64,000 nt of DNA. Origin: Ramlibacter sp. (GTDB lineage: Bacteria > Pseudomonadota > Gammaproteobacteria > Burkholderiales > Burkholderiaceae_C). The stretch lies in assembly GCF_028291745.1 (NCBI RefSeq), contig NZ_JAQGNQ010000129.1, positions 1-64,000 on the forward strand. The letters run 5' to 3'. Positions 35,008 to 45,505 of the stretch are shown piece by piece. A program made the position numbers and the translations under genes. Each line of letters opens with the position of its first letter. The first letter of the stretch is position 1. The notes beneath the pieces are model-generated. The model saw nothing but the letters and a program-made list of their open reading frames with translations, was not told the DNA's origin and did no database searches.

Positions 35008-35637
35008 TCACTGACGCACATAGCGCAAGTGAGTGGCAGCTGGGCCATCAAGAACCCTGTCAATGCGAAACTGCGGCCCGGGCTCGCCCAGGTTCTCGAA
35101 GAGACGCCGCCCGCCACCGAACAACACGGGTGCCAAGGCGATTTCCAGCTCGTCGACGGCTCCCAGGTTCATGTACTGCTGGATCACGTCGGCTCCACCC
35201 GCGATACGAATATCGCGACTGCCTGCGGATTCCCGAGCCAGCTCCAGCGCACGCTGCGACCCGTCATTGACGAAGTAGAACGTCGTTCCACCGGGGCGCA
35301 CCCAGGGTTCGCGTTTCTCGTGGGTAAGAACGTAGACCGGGGTGTGAAACGGAGCCTCCTCGGGCCAGGCGATCTCGCCCTGGTCGAACATTCGCTTGCC
35401 CATGATGTTGGCACCGATGCGCTCCGTGGTGCTGCGAAGCAGGTCATTGACCGGGCCCGTTTCTCCCCCTGGTCCGAGCTTGAGGTTCTCGCGGAAGTAC
35501 TGTTGCTTGATGATCCAGGCCATCATCGCACCCCACTTTGCGCCCCAGTTCTTGTACTCGGGCTTGCCCATGGTCATTCCTTCCGGTGCCATGTAGCCAT
35601 CCAGGCTGAGTCCGACGGTGACGAATACTTTGCTCAT
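35008..35637 (-). CDS. Dihydrofolate reductase family protein (RibD C-terminal type)
   Basis: This 209-residue cytoplasmic reductase-like protein starts VFVTVGLSLDGYMAPEG and carries the RibD_C/DHFR-like signatures GKRMFDQGE, VYVLTHEKREPWVRPGGTTF, IRIAGGADVIQQYMNLGAVDELEIALAPVLFGGGRRLFENL. The ATG at 35637 is preceded by AGAGGA. The family includes many NADPH-dependent reductases of unknown substrate. A palindrome resembling a TetR-type operator lies about 85 bp upstream, suggesting repression by an unlinked regulator. Confidence 0.88.
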   Translation of the reverse strand: MSKVFVTVGLSLDGYMAPEGMTMGKPEYKNWGAKWGAMMAWIIKQQYFRENLKLGPGGETGPVNDLLRSTTERIGANIMGKRMFDQGEIAWPEEAPFHTPVYVLTHEKREPWVRPGGTTFYFVNDGSQRALELARESAGSRDIRIAGGADVIQQYMNLGAVDELEIALAPVLFGGGRRLFENLGEPGPQFRIDRVLDGPAATHLRYVRQ

Positions 35638-35719
35638 GGTTGTCCTCTCGCAGGTTCGGATGTCGGCCAAAGGTCAATCGACAGGCGTTCAGTGAAGGAC
35701 CTCTGCCTCCACCTGGCAC

Positions 35720-35740
35720 ATTGTGTACGGTGTCCACAAT
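35720..35740. promoter_or_regulatory. TetR-type operator-like palindrome
   Basis: The sequence ATTGTG-tacggtgtc-CACAAT is an imperfectly extended inverted repeat. Read on the minus strand (ATTGTGGACACCGTACACAAT), it resembles TetR-family operators of the TGGACAC-TGTACA kind. It lies upstream of the reductase gene starting at 35637, and a -35-like TTGTCT sits just upstream, so it could overlap the promoter. No TetR gene lies nearby. Confidence 0.45.
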
Positions 35741-35795
35741 CTATCAGACAAGACGAACGCCGTCCACATGACGGCTCGGCGACGAGCCCGCGAGC

Positions 35796-36293
35796 TCACC
35801 GGGCAGCAGCCTGCGCGCTGAACCCCGCCTCCGCCCATGCGTCCGCAGTCGCGCGCGTCAGGCGGAAGCCGGCCGAGACACGCACTTCGGCCAGCACCTC
35901 CCCTGAGGCGTCGGTGGCGCGCAGCAGGGCCGAGGGGTTGTCTTCGTCCGGCTCGATGTCCAGCGTGACGCTCACGCGGCCGCCGTCGCGGGAGATCTCG
36001 ATCTGACGGTGCAGCGTCGCGTGCATCTGCTGCTCGTGGCGGCGCACGAATTCGGCGGCCGTCTTCACCAGCGTGTTGAACGCGGAGGTGTCCAGGGGTT
36101 TCGGATTTTTCTTGTCCCGGCCCATGGTCCATGGGCCGACCAGCGCCGGTTCGACCTGGCCGTCAGGCGTCATGGCCACGGCCCAGCCGTCGTCCTCCTC
36201 GTTCTTGATGACGCGCGCGGTCCAGCCGTTGTCGCGCCACAAGCGCGGCTCGCGGATGGCCTGCTGTTCGGGGTGCATTTCGTGTTCGTCCAT
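35796..36293 (-). CDS. Hypothetical protein
   Basis: This 165-residue protein is predicted to be cytoplasmic, acidic and mixed alpha/beta. The N-terminal half (LWRDNGWTARVIKNEEDDGWAVAMTPDGQVEPALVGPWTMGRDKKNPKPLD) is followed by a helical region (FNTLVKTAAEFVRRHEQQMHATLHRQI) and a beta-rich end. No domain was recognised. Both ATG 36293 and ATG 36278 could be starts, and neither has a good SD. Balanced composition and consistent codon use support coding. Confidence 0.7.
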   Translation of the reverse strand: MDEHEMHPEQQAIREPRLWRDNGWTARVIKNEEDDGWAVAMTPDGQVEPALVGPWTMGRDKKNPKPLDTSAFNTLVKTAAEFVRRHEQQMHATLHRQIEISRDGGRVSVTLDIEPDEDNPSALLRATDASGEVLAEVRVSAGFRLTRATADAWAEAGFSAQAAAR

Positions 36294-36492
36294 GGCGTGA
36301 TTGTCGCGGCATGGCAGTGGTTCTCGGCGCCCGCGTGGAGGGTTCACAGCACGGCGGCGTTTGGCGGAAACCGGCGTCACCAGGTGCCGCAACCGGCATC
36401 TACCGACTGCCGCAGTTAGGGTTCTACTGGGTGAGCACCGCATGACACGCTCACTAAACTGCCGGCTCTTCCACTCAACTTCAAGTCGCCAG

Positions 36493-37632
36493 ATGAAGAA
36501 GAAGAGCGATCACCAATGCACCCCCGCAGCAGCCGAGGGCGCACTCGAACCTTGTAGTTGCTGTCCAGCGAGCGCGAGTGCGTGGGCAAGCCGGCGCGGC
36601 TTCGTGCAGGCGCTCGGCGCCTTCGGTGCGGTGAGCGCAATGGCATCGCTCACGGGCTGCGGCACAGCGTCGATGGTGGCCAGCCCCGACCTGATCGACA
36701 CCCACCACCATTTCTATCCCCCTGAATACCAGAAGGCATGGCTGGACTGGGAGGACGAGCGCAAGATCCCGCACTTCCGGCAACAGGTGGGCTGGTCGGT
36801 GCAAGCGGCGTTAGCGGACATGGACCAGGCCGGCGTCAAGACGGCGATCCTGTCGCTTGCATCGACGCCCGGCGTCTGGTTCGACCGGGGCCCGGCGGCG
36901 GCGGCCACGATGGCGAGGGCCTGCAACGAATTCGGCGCGAAGATGGTCGGGGACTATCCGGGTCGCTTTGGCCTGTTCGCCACCTTGCCGATGACGGACG
37001 TGCCCGCGACGCTGCGCGAGATCGCCTACGTTTTCGACGTGCTGAAGGCAGACGGCGTCGGCCTGCAGACCAACTACGGCGACGTCTGGCCCGGCAACCC
37101 GATGTTCGATCCCGTGTGGGAAGAACTCAACCGGCGCAAGGCAGTGGTGTACTTCCATCCCCTGGTGGCCGCATGCTGCGGCCGTCTGTCCGTCGGCACC
37201 TTCCCGGCCGTCATCGAGGTTCCGCACGACACCACGCGGGCCGTGACCAGCCTGATGCTCGCCGGCGCGCTGGTGCGCAACCGGGACATCAAATGGCTGT
37301 TCAGCCACGCGGGCGGCACGGTGCCCATGCTGGCGGGACGAATGGCATTTTTCTTCAAGGCCCGTCCCGATGCACAGGCCATCGCGCCGGATGGCTTCGA
37401 AGCCGAGTTCCGCCGCCTCTATTACGACACCGCCAATGCCACGGACGCTGCGCCCATGGCAGCATTGCTCAAGCTCGTGCCGGAATCGCAGGTGGTGTAC
37501 GGCTCGGACTATCCGTACGTGCCGATGGATGCGCAGGTCACGGCGCTGCGCAGCCTGAAGCTGGCCGATTCCACGGCGCGCGCCATCGAGGTCGGCAACG
37601 CACGCCGACTGCTGGGCGCACGGCTGCGCTGA
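36493..37632 (+). CDS. Exported amidohydrolase (Amidohydrolase_2/ACMSD-like)
   Basis: This 379-residue metal hydrolase has a Tat-type signal (SRRGFVQALGAFGAVSAMASLTGC) with a lipobox-like LTGC, so it may be an exported lipoprotein. The catalytic barrel has DTHHHFYP, later FHPLVAACCG, FSHAGG and the metal Asp in YGSDYPYVP, matching the Amidohydrolase_2 family (decarboxylases and hydrolases of aromatic or lactone-type acids). I used the ATG at 36493. The in-frame ATG at 36442 has a GGGTGAG upstream and cannot be excluded. It precedes a second Amidohydrolase_2 gene by 92 bp. Confidence 0.88.
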   Translation: MKKKSDHQCTPAAAEGALEPCSCCPASASAWASRRGFVQALGAFGAVSAMASLTGCGTASMVASPDLIDTHHHFYPPEYQKAWLDWEDERKIPHFRQQVGWSVQAALADMDQAGVKTAILSLASTPGVWFDRGPAAAATMARACNEFGAKMVGDYPGRFGLFATLPMTDVPATLREIAYVFDVLKADGVGLQTNYGDVWPGNPMFDPVWEELNRRKAVVYFHPLVAACCGRLSVGTFPAVIEVPHDTTRAVTSLMLAGALVRNRDIKWLFSHAGGTVPMLAGRMAFFFKARPDAQAIAPDGFEAEFRRLYYDTANATDAAPMAALLKLVPESQVVYGSDYPYVPMDAQVTALRSLKLADSTARAIEVGNARRLLGARLR

Positions 37633-37724
37633 AGGGTCTCCACCCTTGCGGAGGCCGCAGGTTCGAGTTGCATGAGGCACGGGTCTCGCGCTATCGTGAG
37701 AAGCCGTAACCAGGAGGGAACCCA

Positions 37725-38690
37725 ATGACAACCAGACGTGATGTCTTGCTGGGTGCGGTCGCCGCCAGCGCCCTTTCCCGCGCGGGATCGGCATTCGCCG
37801 CGCCTTCGCAGCCCTCCACTCCGGTCAACTTCCCGATCCCGCCCGGCGCGTGCGATTGCCATACGCACATCCACGCCGACCCCGCAAGATTCCCGTGGTT
37901 CGACGGGCGCGTCTACACGCCCGAGCTCGCCTCGCCCGAGGAGATGAAGGCGCTGCACCAGGCGCTTCAGATGCAGCGCGTGGTGATCGTCACGCCCAGC
38001 GTCTACGGCACCGACAACTCCGCGACACTTTTCGGCATGAAGGCACGCGGCAAGGATGCGCGCGGCGTCGCCGTGATCGGCCCGGGGAATTCCGATGCCG
38101 AGCTCGATGCGATGGAACAAGCGGGCATCCGCGGCGTGCGCGTGAATCTCGCGACCGGAGGCGTCAACGATCCGGAAGAGGCGAAGCGGCGCTTCAACGC
38201 CGCGGTCGATCGGGTGAAGGATCGCGGCTGGCACGTCCAGGTCTACACGAACGCATCGATGATTCCTCTCATCAAGCAATCGTTCGTCGCGTCTCCCGTG
38301 CCAGTCGTCTTCGACCACTTTGGCGGCGTTCAGGCAGCGGCGGGTCTGCAGCAGCCCGGATTCCCGGAACTGGTCGAACTGGTGAAGTCGGGCAAGGCCT
38401 ACGTGAAGATCTCGGGCGCGTATCGCGCCGCCACCGTCGGCCCCGAGTACAGCGACGTGGTTCCCTTCGCGAGAGCCCTCATCGCGGCGAACCCCGATCG
38501 CATCATCTGGGGAAGCGACTGGCCGCATCCGGATTCGGTCACGCCGCCGGGAAGGAAGCCGAGCGACGTCACACCGCTGCTGCGGATCGACGATGGAAAG
38601 CTGCTGAACCAGCTCGCGGTGTGGGAACCGGACCCGGTCGTGCGGAAGCGGATCCTGGTCGACAATCCCGCGCAGCTCTACAAGTTCTAG
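37725..38690 (+). CDS. Exported amidohydrolase (2-pyrone-4,6-dicarboxylate lactonase-like)
   Basis: This 321-residue protein starts with a Tat signal (TTRRDVLLGAVAASALSRAGSAFA). The mature part shows CDCHTHIHADPARFPWFDGRVYTPE, FDHFGG, YVKISGAYR and WGSDWPHPD, the pattern of PDC-lactonase-type Amidohydrolase_2 proteins. AGGAGG lies just before the ATG. It is unusual in being exported, since most of this family are cytoplasmic. With the preceding hydrolase it may process a plant-derived aromatic acid or lactone outside the cytoplasm. The specific substrate is unknown. Confidence 0.88.
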   Translation: MTTRRDVLLGAVAASALSRAGSAFAAPSQPSTPVNFPIPPGACDCHTHIHADPARFPWFDGRVYTPELASPEEMKALHQALQMQRVVIVTPSVYGTDNSATLFGMKARGKDARGVAVIGPGNSDAELDAMEQAGIRGVRVNLATGGVNDPEEAKRRFNAAVDRVKDRGWHVQVYTNASMIPLIKQSFVASPVPVVFDHFGGVQAAAGLQQPGFPELVELVKSGKAYVKISGAYRAATVGPEYSDVVPFARALIAANPDRIIWGSDWPHPDSVTPPGRKPSDVTPLLRIDDGKLLNQLAVWEPDPVVRKRILVDNPAQLYKF

Positions 38691-38698
38691 CGTAGGGG

Positions 38699-38767
38699 GT
38701 TGAAAAACCCCGATTGGCCATTCTGCACGGAAGCATTTGTACAAATATAGCCTCCGCGATCGCGCCT
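38699..38767 (-). repeat. Decayed half-copy of the 162-bp miniature element
   Basis: Starting at GTTGAAAAAC (38699-38708), 57 bases align without gaps to the reverse complement of the intact element at 58412-58573, with 46 identities by hand count, including a shared GAAGCATTTGTACAAA core. The GCGATCGCG palindrome also recurs (38756-38764). The outer terminal repeat bases and the other half are missing. It lies between the lactonase-like and M20 genes, in reverse orientation to the intact copy. Confidence 0.75.
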
Positions 38768-38835
38768 GAGCCCCCCGCAAAACTCGCGGGTCCACCGAGC
38801 CATGCGACACTCATGGCGTTGTGGAGATCTCTCTG

Positions 38836-40356
38836 ATGTTCAAGCGCCTTCTGTTCTGCACCGTACTGGCTTGCTTCGCTTCGCTGTCGCTGGCCGAATT
38901 GCCAACCGTCCCAACGCCGGAACAGGCGATGCGGTCGGCGCAGGCCAGCTTCCCCGAGTACCTCGAACTGCTCTCGCTGCCGAACGACGCCGTGGTCCCG
39001 GCCGACGTCCAGAAGAATGCGCTGTGGCTCGAAGCCGCGTTCCGCAAGCGCGGCTTCACGACACGCCAGTTACCCAATGATGGCAAGCCTCTCGTCTATG
39101 CGGAGCTTGCCAGGCAGCCGGCGAATACCCGGACCGTGCTCTTTTACATGCACTTCGACGGTCAGCCCGTGCTGCCGGAACAGTGGTCCCAGAAAAGCCC
39201 GTGGCAGCCCGTCGTGAAGCAGCGCAATGCCGCCGGCAAGTGGGAGGCCGTCGACACCGCGCGCCTGCAGGCGGCGCCGCTCGATCCCGAGCTGCGGGTG
39301 TTCGGGCGGTCCTCCTCGGACGACAAGGGGCCGATCATGATGTTTCTGGCGGCCTTCGATGCGCTCAAGGCGGCCGGTATGGAGCCGCGGGTCGGCGTGA
39401 AGGTGCTCCTGGACAGCGAGGAGGAGAAAGGCTCGCCGACCATCGGCCACGTGGTCATGCAGAACAAGGACCTGCTGAAGGCGGATGTGGTGCTGATCCA
39501 CGATGGCCCCATGCATGCCAGCAACCGCGCCACGCTGATCTTCGGCAACCGCGGCAACACCATCGTCTCGCTGACGGTGTATGGCCCCAAAAGCCCGGTG
39601 CACAGCGGGCACTACGGCAACTTCATTCCCAATCCCGCGCAGCGCCTGGCGTCGCTCCTGGCCTCGATGAAGGACGATGACGGCCGCGTGACGATCCCCG
39701 GCTACTACGAACGGATCAAGCTCTCGGAGGCGGAACGGAAAATCCTGGCGGCCGTGCCGGACGACGAAGCAGCCATCCGGGCACGACTCGGCGTGGCGCG
39801 CACCGAGAAGGTGGGTTCGAACTACCAGGAAGCATTGCAATACCCCTCGCTGAACATCCGCGGCATGCAGTCCGCCGCCGTCGGCGACAAGGGCGCAAAC
39901 ATTGTCCCGCAACAGGCGGTCGCAGAACTCGACTTGCGCACCACTCCTGAAACGCCGCCGGACTACCTGGTGCACCTGATCGAGGATCACGTGCGCTCGC
40001 GCGGGTACTACCTGACCAAAGGTGAGCCCACCGACGCGGAGCGTGCGCAGCACGACAAGCTCGCGTCCATCGTCGTGGGCCGGGGCAGCCAAGCCGCCTA
40101 CACGCGGATGGATTCAGCGCAGGGTGCGTGGGCCTATGCCGCGCTGAAGCAAGCGAGCACCGGCGAACCGGTGCGCATCCGCATGATGGGCGGCAGTGTT
40201 CCGACCGACAAACTGGTCCAGGAACTCGGTGCGCCGTTCCTGATCCTGCCGCTCGTCAACAGCGACAACAACCAGCACAGCTACGACGAGAACCTGCGCG
40301 TCGGGCACTACGTCGCCGGCGTTCGCACGATGCTCACCCTGCTGCGCAGCCCCTGA
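38836..40356 (+). CDS. Secreted M20 family metallopeptidase
   Basis: This 506-residue zinc peptidase starts at ATG 38836 with a signal peptide (FKRLLFCTVLACFASLSLA). GGAG lies upstream. The dinuclear zinc site is visible: YMHFDGQPV (His, Asp), SSSDDKGP (bridging Asp), the catalytic/bridging DSEEEKGSP (Glu-Glu), and the final NQHSYDEN His. The lid/dimerisation domain (VHSGHYGNFIPNPAQRL) is intact. It should remove residues from small peptides or N-acyl amino acids in the periplasm. It follows two exported amidohydrolases, so the three may act on related exported substrates. Confidence 0.9.
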   Translation: MFKRLLFCTVLACFASLSLAELPTVPTPEQAMRSAQASFPEYLELLSLPNDAVVPADVQKNALWLEAAFRKRGFTTRQLPNDGKPLVYAELARQPANTRTVLFYMHFDGQPVLPEQWSQKSPWQPVVKQRNAAGKWEAVDTARLQAAPLDPELRVFGRSSSDDKGPIMMFLAAFDALKAAGMEPRVGVKVLLDSEEEKGSPTIGHVVMQNKDLLKADVVLIHDGPMHASNRATLIFGNRGNTIVSLTVYGPKSPVHSGHYGNFIPNPAQRLASLLASMKDDDGRVTIPGYYERIKLSEAERKILAAVPDDEAAIRARLGVARTEKVGSNYQEALQYPSLNIRGMQSAAVGDKGANIVPQQAVAELDLRTTPETPPDYLVHLIEDHVRSRGYYLTKGEPTDAERAQHDKLASIVVGRGSQAAYTRMDSAQGAWAYAALKQASTGEPVRIRMMGGSVPTDKLVQELGAPFLILPLVNSDNNQHSYDENLRVGHYVAGVRTMLTLLRSP

Positions 40357-40405
40357 CGAGATCGAGCTCGCGAGCGAGCCCGCACTGCGCTACCATTTCA
40401 ACAAC

Positions 40406-42340
<1,935 letters not shown>

Positions 42341-42345
42341 TCAGC

Positions 42346-42437
42346 TCTTCTTACGCCGGTACGAGCCGGTTCAAGTTCACGGGTTTGGATCTGCCATCTC
42401 AGCGAACGGCCTTGCGGCCGATCGCACCCCGGAGCGA
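42346..42437 (-). ncRNA. TPP riboswitch (THI element) upstream of thiC
   Basis: On the minus strand, the conserved aptamer parts occur in order: CCGGGGTGC, then GCTGAGAT (the invariant CUGAGA), a GC-rich P2/P3 region, then ACCC-GTGAAC-TTGAACC and GGCGTAAGAA-like 3' end. This matches the thiamine-pyrophosphate aptamer. Ligand binding would repress the downstream thiC. About 80 bases separate the aptamer from the TTG start, enough for an expression platform. Confidence 0.95.
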
Positions 42438-42520
42438 GAGGCAGTATAGCGGCGCCCGACACTCCGGCCGCCGAGACCGCGAGCCATGGCAGGACGCCTG
42501 CATGGCACCAGTCCCTGGGC

Positions 42521-43330
42521 TCATGCCTCGCAATGCGGACACGCTGGCACCGGCCTCGATGCCTGCTCCGGCGCCGGCTCGAAGACATGCTGCGGCGCGT
42601 AGCGGTCGTGGTGCCGCAGCCACTCCATCTTGTAGAACACGTCGCGCTCGTCGCGGCCTTGCGGTGTCAGGTCCATCAGCGTGTAGGCGCCCATCATGGC
42701 TTCCACGCCGCGCCCGAAGGTCGAGTAGGTGTGGAACACCTCGCCGGCGTCGTCCTTGCAGAAGACGCTGATGCCCGGCGCCTCCTCCGCCGGGAAGTAG
42801 GCCCTGCGATAGTTGTAGTCGACTTCGCCGCTGGCGAGCGCCTCGGGCGTGAAGCTCACGGCGAAGTCGAAGTTGAAATCGCTGCCGTTCGAGGACACCC
42901 AGTCGAACTGCCACCCCATGCGCTCGCGAAAGCGCAGGAGGTCCGCGAGCGGCGCGCGCGACACCGCCACAAACGCGATGTCGCGGTGCGCGAGGTGGAT
43001 CGTCATGCCGTCCATGTGGTCGGCCATGTACGAGCAACTCGGGCAGCCCTGCTGCCAGCCCGGACCGAACATGAAGTGCTGCACGAGGAGCTGGCGGCGG
43101 CCCGCGAACAGGTCGCCCAGCGTGCGCCTGCCTTGCGGCGCATCGAACACGTACTCCTTGCCGATGCGGCGCCAAGGCAGTGCACGCCGGTCGCGCGCGA
43201 CCTCGTCGCGTAGCCGCGTGAGTTCCTTTTCGCGCGCCAGCAGCTTCCTGCGCTGCTCGGTCCAGAGCGCATCCGGCGCGACGGGGTGGCCGGCGAGGGC
43301 GGCCGGGACGGTGGATGGGGCGATGGTCAT
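42521..43330 (-). CDS. DUF899 family (thioredoxin-like) protein
   Basis: This 269-residue protein shows the DUF899 pattern: RRIGKEYVFDAPQGRRTLGDLFAGRRQLLVQHFMFGPGWQQGCPSCSYMADHMDG, DIAFVAVSRAPLADL, WVSSNGSDFNFDFAVSF and GVEAMMGAYTLMDLTPQGRDE. The family is thioredoxin-like with a lone CPSC motif (GCPSCSY). AAGGAG precedes the ATG at 43330. Its function is not known. It lies at the end of a minus-strand row with a propeller protein and an HTH regulator. Confidence 0.9.
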   Translation of the reverse strand: MTIAPSTVPAALAGHPVAPDALWTEQRRKLLAREKELTRLRDEVARDRRALPWRRIGKEYVFDAPQGRRTLGDLFAGRRQLLVQHFMFGPGWQQGCPSCSYMADHMDGMTIHLAHRDIAFVAVSRAPLADLLRFRERMGWQFDWVSSNGSDFNFDFAVSFTPEALASGEVDYNYRRAYFPAEEAPGISVFCKDDAGEVFHTYSTFGRGVEAMMGAYTLMDLTPQGRDERDVFYKMEWLRHHDRYAPQHVFEPAPEQASRPVPACPHCEA

Positions 43331-43427
43331 GCTGTGCTCCTTGGGCTCGACGAGCGGGTTGAAACGCGAGACATCCATGCAGCGGCGCGACCCGGCGCGG
43401 CCGCCGCGGAAACGTTGCGATAGAGGA

Positions 43428-44117
43428 CTAGCTGCGCCGGGCCTTCGGGCGGCGCACGACGCGCACCTTGCCGCTGCCGCCACCGCCGCAATAGAGGAGG
43501 TCGGCGCCGTCGGACTCGAGGCCGCTCACGCTCACGCCGGCGGGCAGGCGCAGGCGTTCCAGCACTTCGGCGCTCCCGGGGTCGACGTGGCGCAGTTCGC
43601 TCTCGTCGGCCTCCATGGTCCCGTGCCACAGCTCGCCGTCGACCCAGGTGACGCCGGTGACGAACCGGTTCGAGGCGATCGTGCGCCGGATGGCACCCGT
43701 GTCCGGATCGATCTGGTGGATCTTGCGGCCGCGGTAGTTGCCCACCCACAGGCTGCCTTCCGCCCAGGTCAGGCCGGAGTCGCCACCGCCGCCGGGCGCC
43801 GGGATCGATGCCAGGACCGCCCCGCTCGCGGGATCGATCTTGTCGATGCGCGACTCGGCGATCTGCCAGAGATGCCTGCCGTCGAACGCGGTCCCCGCGT
43901 CGCACGCGTGCTGCAGCGTGCGCGCGACCTCGCCGCTGTGCGGGTCGATCGCCAGCAGCCGCGTGCCGGTCGCGGCCCACATGTGGCGGCCGTCGTAGCT
44001 CACGCCGTGCACCGCGCTCGCGCCCGGGAAGGGGCCGAACTCGCGCACGATCTCGGCCGGCCGGGCCTCGGTCTCGGTCTCGGTCTCGGGGGAAGATTCG
44101 CGGGGGCTGCTGGTCAT
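43428..44117 (-). CDS. Beta-propeller-like hypothetical protein
   Basis: This 229-residue protein has repeated blades of the form DGRHMWAATGTRLLAIDPHSGEV, DGRHLWQIAESRIDKIDPASGAV, EGSLWVGNYRGRKIHQIDPDTGAI and DGELWHGTMEADESELRHVDPGSAEV, a seven- or six-bladed PQQ/glutamine-cyclotransferase-like repeat. No signal peptide is present. The N-terminus has a short TETETE run encoded by a tandem GGTCTC-type repeat at about 44067-44090, a potential slippage tract. The length is short for a full propeller, so it might oligomerise. Function is unknown. Confidence 0.75.
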   Translation of the reverse strand: MTSSPRESSPETETETEARPAEIVREFGPFPGASAVHGVSYDGRHMWAATGTRLLAIDPHSGEVARTLQHACDAGTAFDGRHLWQIAESRIDKIDPASGAVLASIPAPGGGGDSGLTWAEGSLWVGNYRGRKIHQIDPDTGAIRRTIASNRFVTGVTWVDGELWHGTMEADESELRHVDPGSAEVLERLRLPAGVSVSGLESDGADLLYCGGGGSGKVRVVRRPKARRS

Positions 44118-44165
44118 GGTGCCGGGCCTTTCGTCGGCGCCTTGGTCGGCGCCATGGGGAGGACT

Positions 44166-45383
44166 CTACGCACCCGGCAGCGCAGCGGGGAGTAACAAGA
44201 TTGTCGTGAAATCCACCAGCGGCGCCGCCACCCAGCGCCGCGCGCGCGTCTGGCCGATGGCCCGCACGCGGCCCGCGGATTCGAGCGCCGAGAGCGCCCG
44301 CTGCACGGTGCGCTGACTGGCGTCGAGCGCCAGCGCCAGCGCGGAGGTCGACCATGCCGCGCCATCGGCCAGCAACGCCTGCAACGAGGCCTGGTCGCCT
44401 TCGATCGGCGGCGCGAGCACGACGACCTCCGACGCGCGGGGCCGCAGCACGAAGCCGCGCGCCGTCGCCTCGATGCCGGCGATATCCCTGGCGAGCGCGC
44501 GCAGCCGGCCGATCTCCACGCGCAGCCGTGCGCGATGGGTCTCGTCGGGCTCGCGCGTGCGGAAGGCGGCCGCGATGAGCGCGTCGCGCTCCACGTCGCG
44601 CGGCCAGGCTTGCGCCAGCGCGAAGGCCAGCGCGAACAGGATGGGGCGGCGCGCGAGCGGCACCCACGCGCCGGCCGAGGCCAGCCCGCGCCGGCAGGCA
44701 TCCAGCACGAGCGCGCCGGAGCCCAGCACCGCTTCGACCTCCTCGAGCCGCAGCGCGCGAACTTCGTCGCCGGCGAGCTGGCGGGCCGCCGGGCGATCGA
44801 GCGCCGCCCGCGCTTCGGCCACTTCGGCGATCAGCGACGGGATACCCGCGCGATACGCAGCCTGGTCCGCCCGCGCCAAGGCGGCCCTTGCGGGCGCGCA
44901 GCGCAGAGAGCGCAGGGCGAGTTCGGCGGCCGCGAGTTCCGCGACGGCGGCGAGCGCGGGCGGCAGTTGCCGCGGATCGAGCCCCTGCAGCGTCACGGCG
45001 GCATCGGCCAGGCGGCCGAGCAGCAGGAAGCGCCGCGCCGCCACCAGCCGCGCGTGCATCGCGTTGGCGTGGTCGCCGTGCCGGGCCAGCGCACCGGCTG
45101 CCGCCGCGAGGCCGCGCGGACTTCCCCGCAACTCGCGCAAGGCGAGGTCCACTTCGGCTTCGGCCAGCACGCAGCGGGCGTGTGCGAGTTCCTCCTGGGG
45201 CCCGAACGCACGCGCGGCCCGACGCAGCAGTTCGCGGGCGCGCGCATGCTCGCCCAGTTGCGCCATCGCGATGCCACGCAGGGCGAGCGCCGGCGGGTCG
45301 TCGCGCAGGGCGACGCGCTTGAGCGCGCCCAGCGCATCGCCGGCGGCAAGCGCGCGGGCGGAGGCGGCGATCAGGGCGTCCAT
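44166..45383 (-). CDS. Helix-turn-helix regulator with N-terminal repeat domain
   Basis: This 405-residue Ala/Arg-rich protein has an N-terminal ~220-residue helical repeat region (TPR/BTAD-like: LLRRAARAFGPQEELAHARCVLAEAEVDLALRELRG). Then comes a winged-helix OmpR/BTAD-like module (RLRVEIGRLRALARDIAGIEATARGFVLRP), and finally a second winged helix (WSTSALALALDASQRTVQRALSALESAGRVRAIGQTRARRWV). It probably binds DNA and integrates a signal through the repeats. It lies just upstream of the propeller and DUF899 genes on the same strand, so it may control them. Confidence 0.7.
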   Translation of the reverse strand: MDALIAASARALAAGDALGALKRVALRDDPPALALRGIAMAQLGEHARARELLRRAARAFGPQEELAHARCVLAEAEVDLALRELRGSPRGLAAAAGALARHGDHANAMHARLVAARRFLLLGRLADAAVTLQGLDPRQLPPALAAVAELAAAELALRSLRCAPARAALARADQAAYRAGIPSLIAEVAEARAALDRPAARQLAGDEVRALRLEEVEAVLGSGALVLDACRRGLASAGAWVPLARRPILFALAFALAQAWPRDVERDALIAAAFRTREPDETHRARLRVEIGRLRALARDIAGIEATARGFVLRPRASEVVVLAPPIEGDQASLQALLADGAAWSTSALALALDASQRTVQRALSALESAGRVRAIGQTRARRWVAAPLVDFTTILLLPAALPGA

Positions 45384-45505
45384 GGCGCGAGCCTAACGCG
45401 TGCGCGCCCGCGGCCGTTGCGCGCGGCGAGCAGCGGCGGGCCGCCCGGCATGGACGTGTACCTCCGTGCCCGTGCTACCGTAGCGGTCTATTGGAAGGAA
45501 CCATC

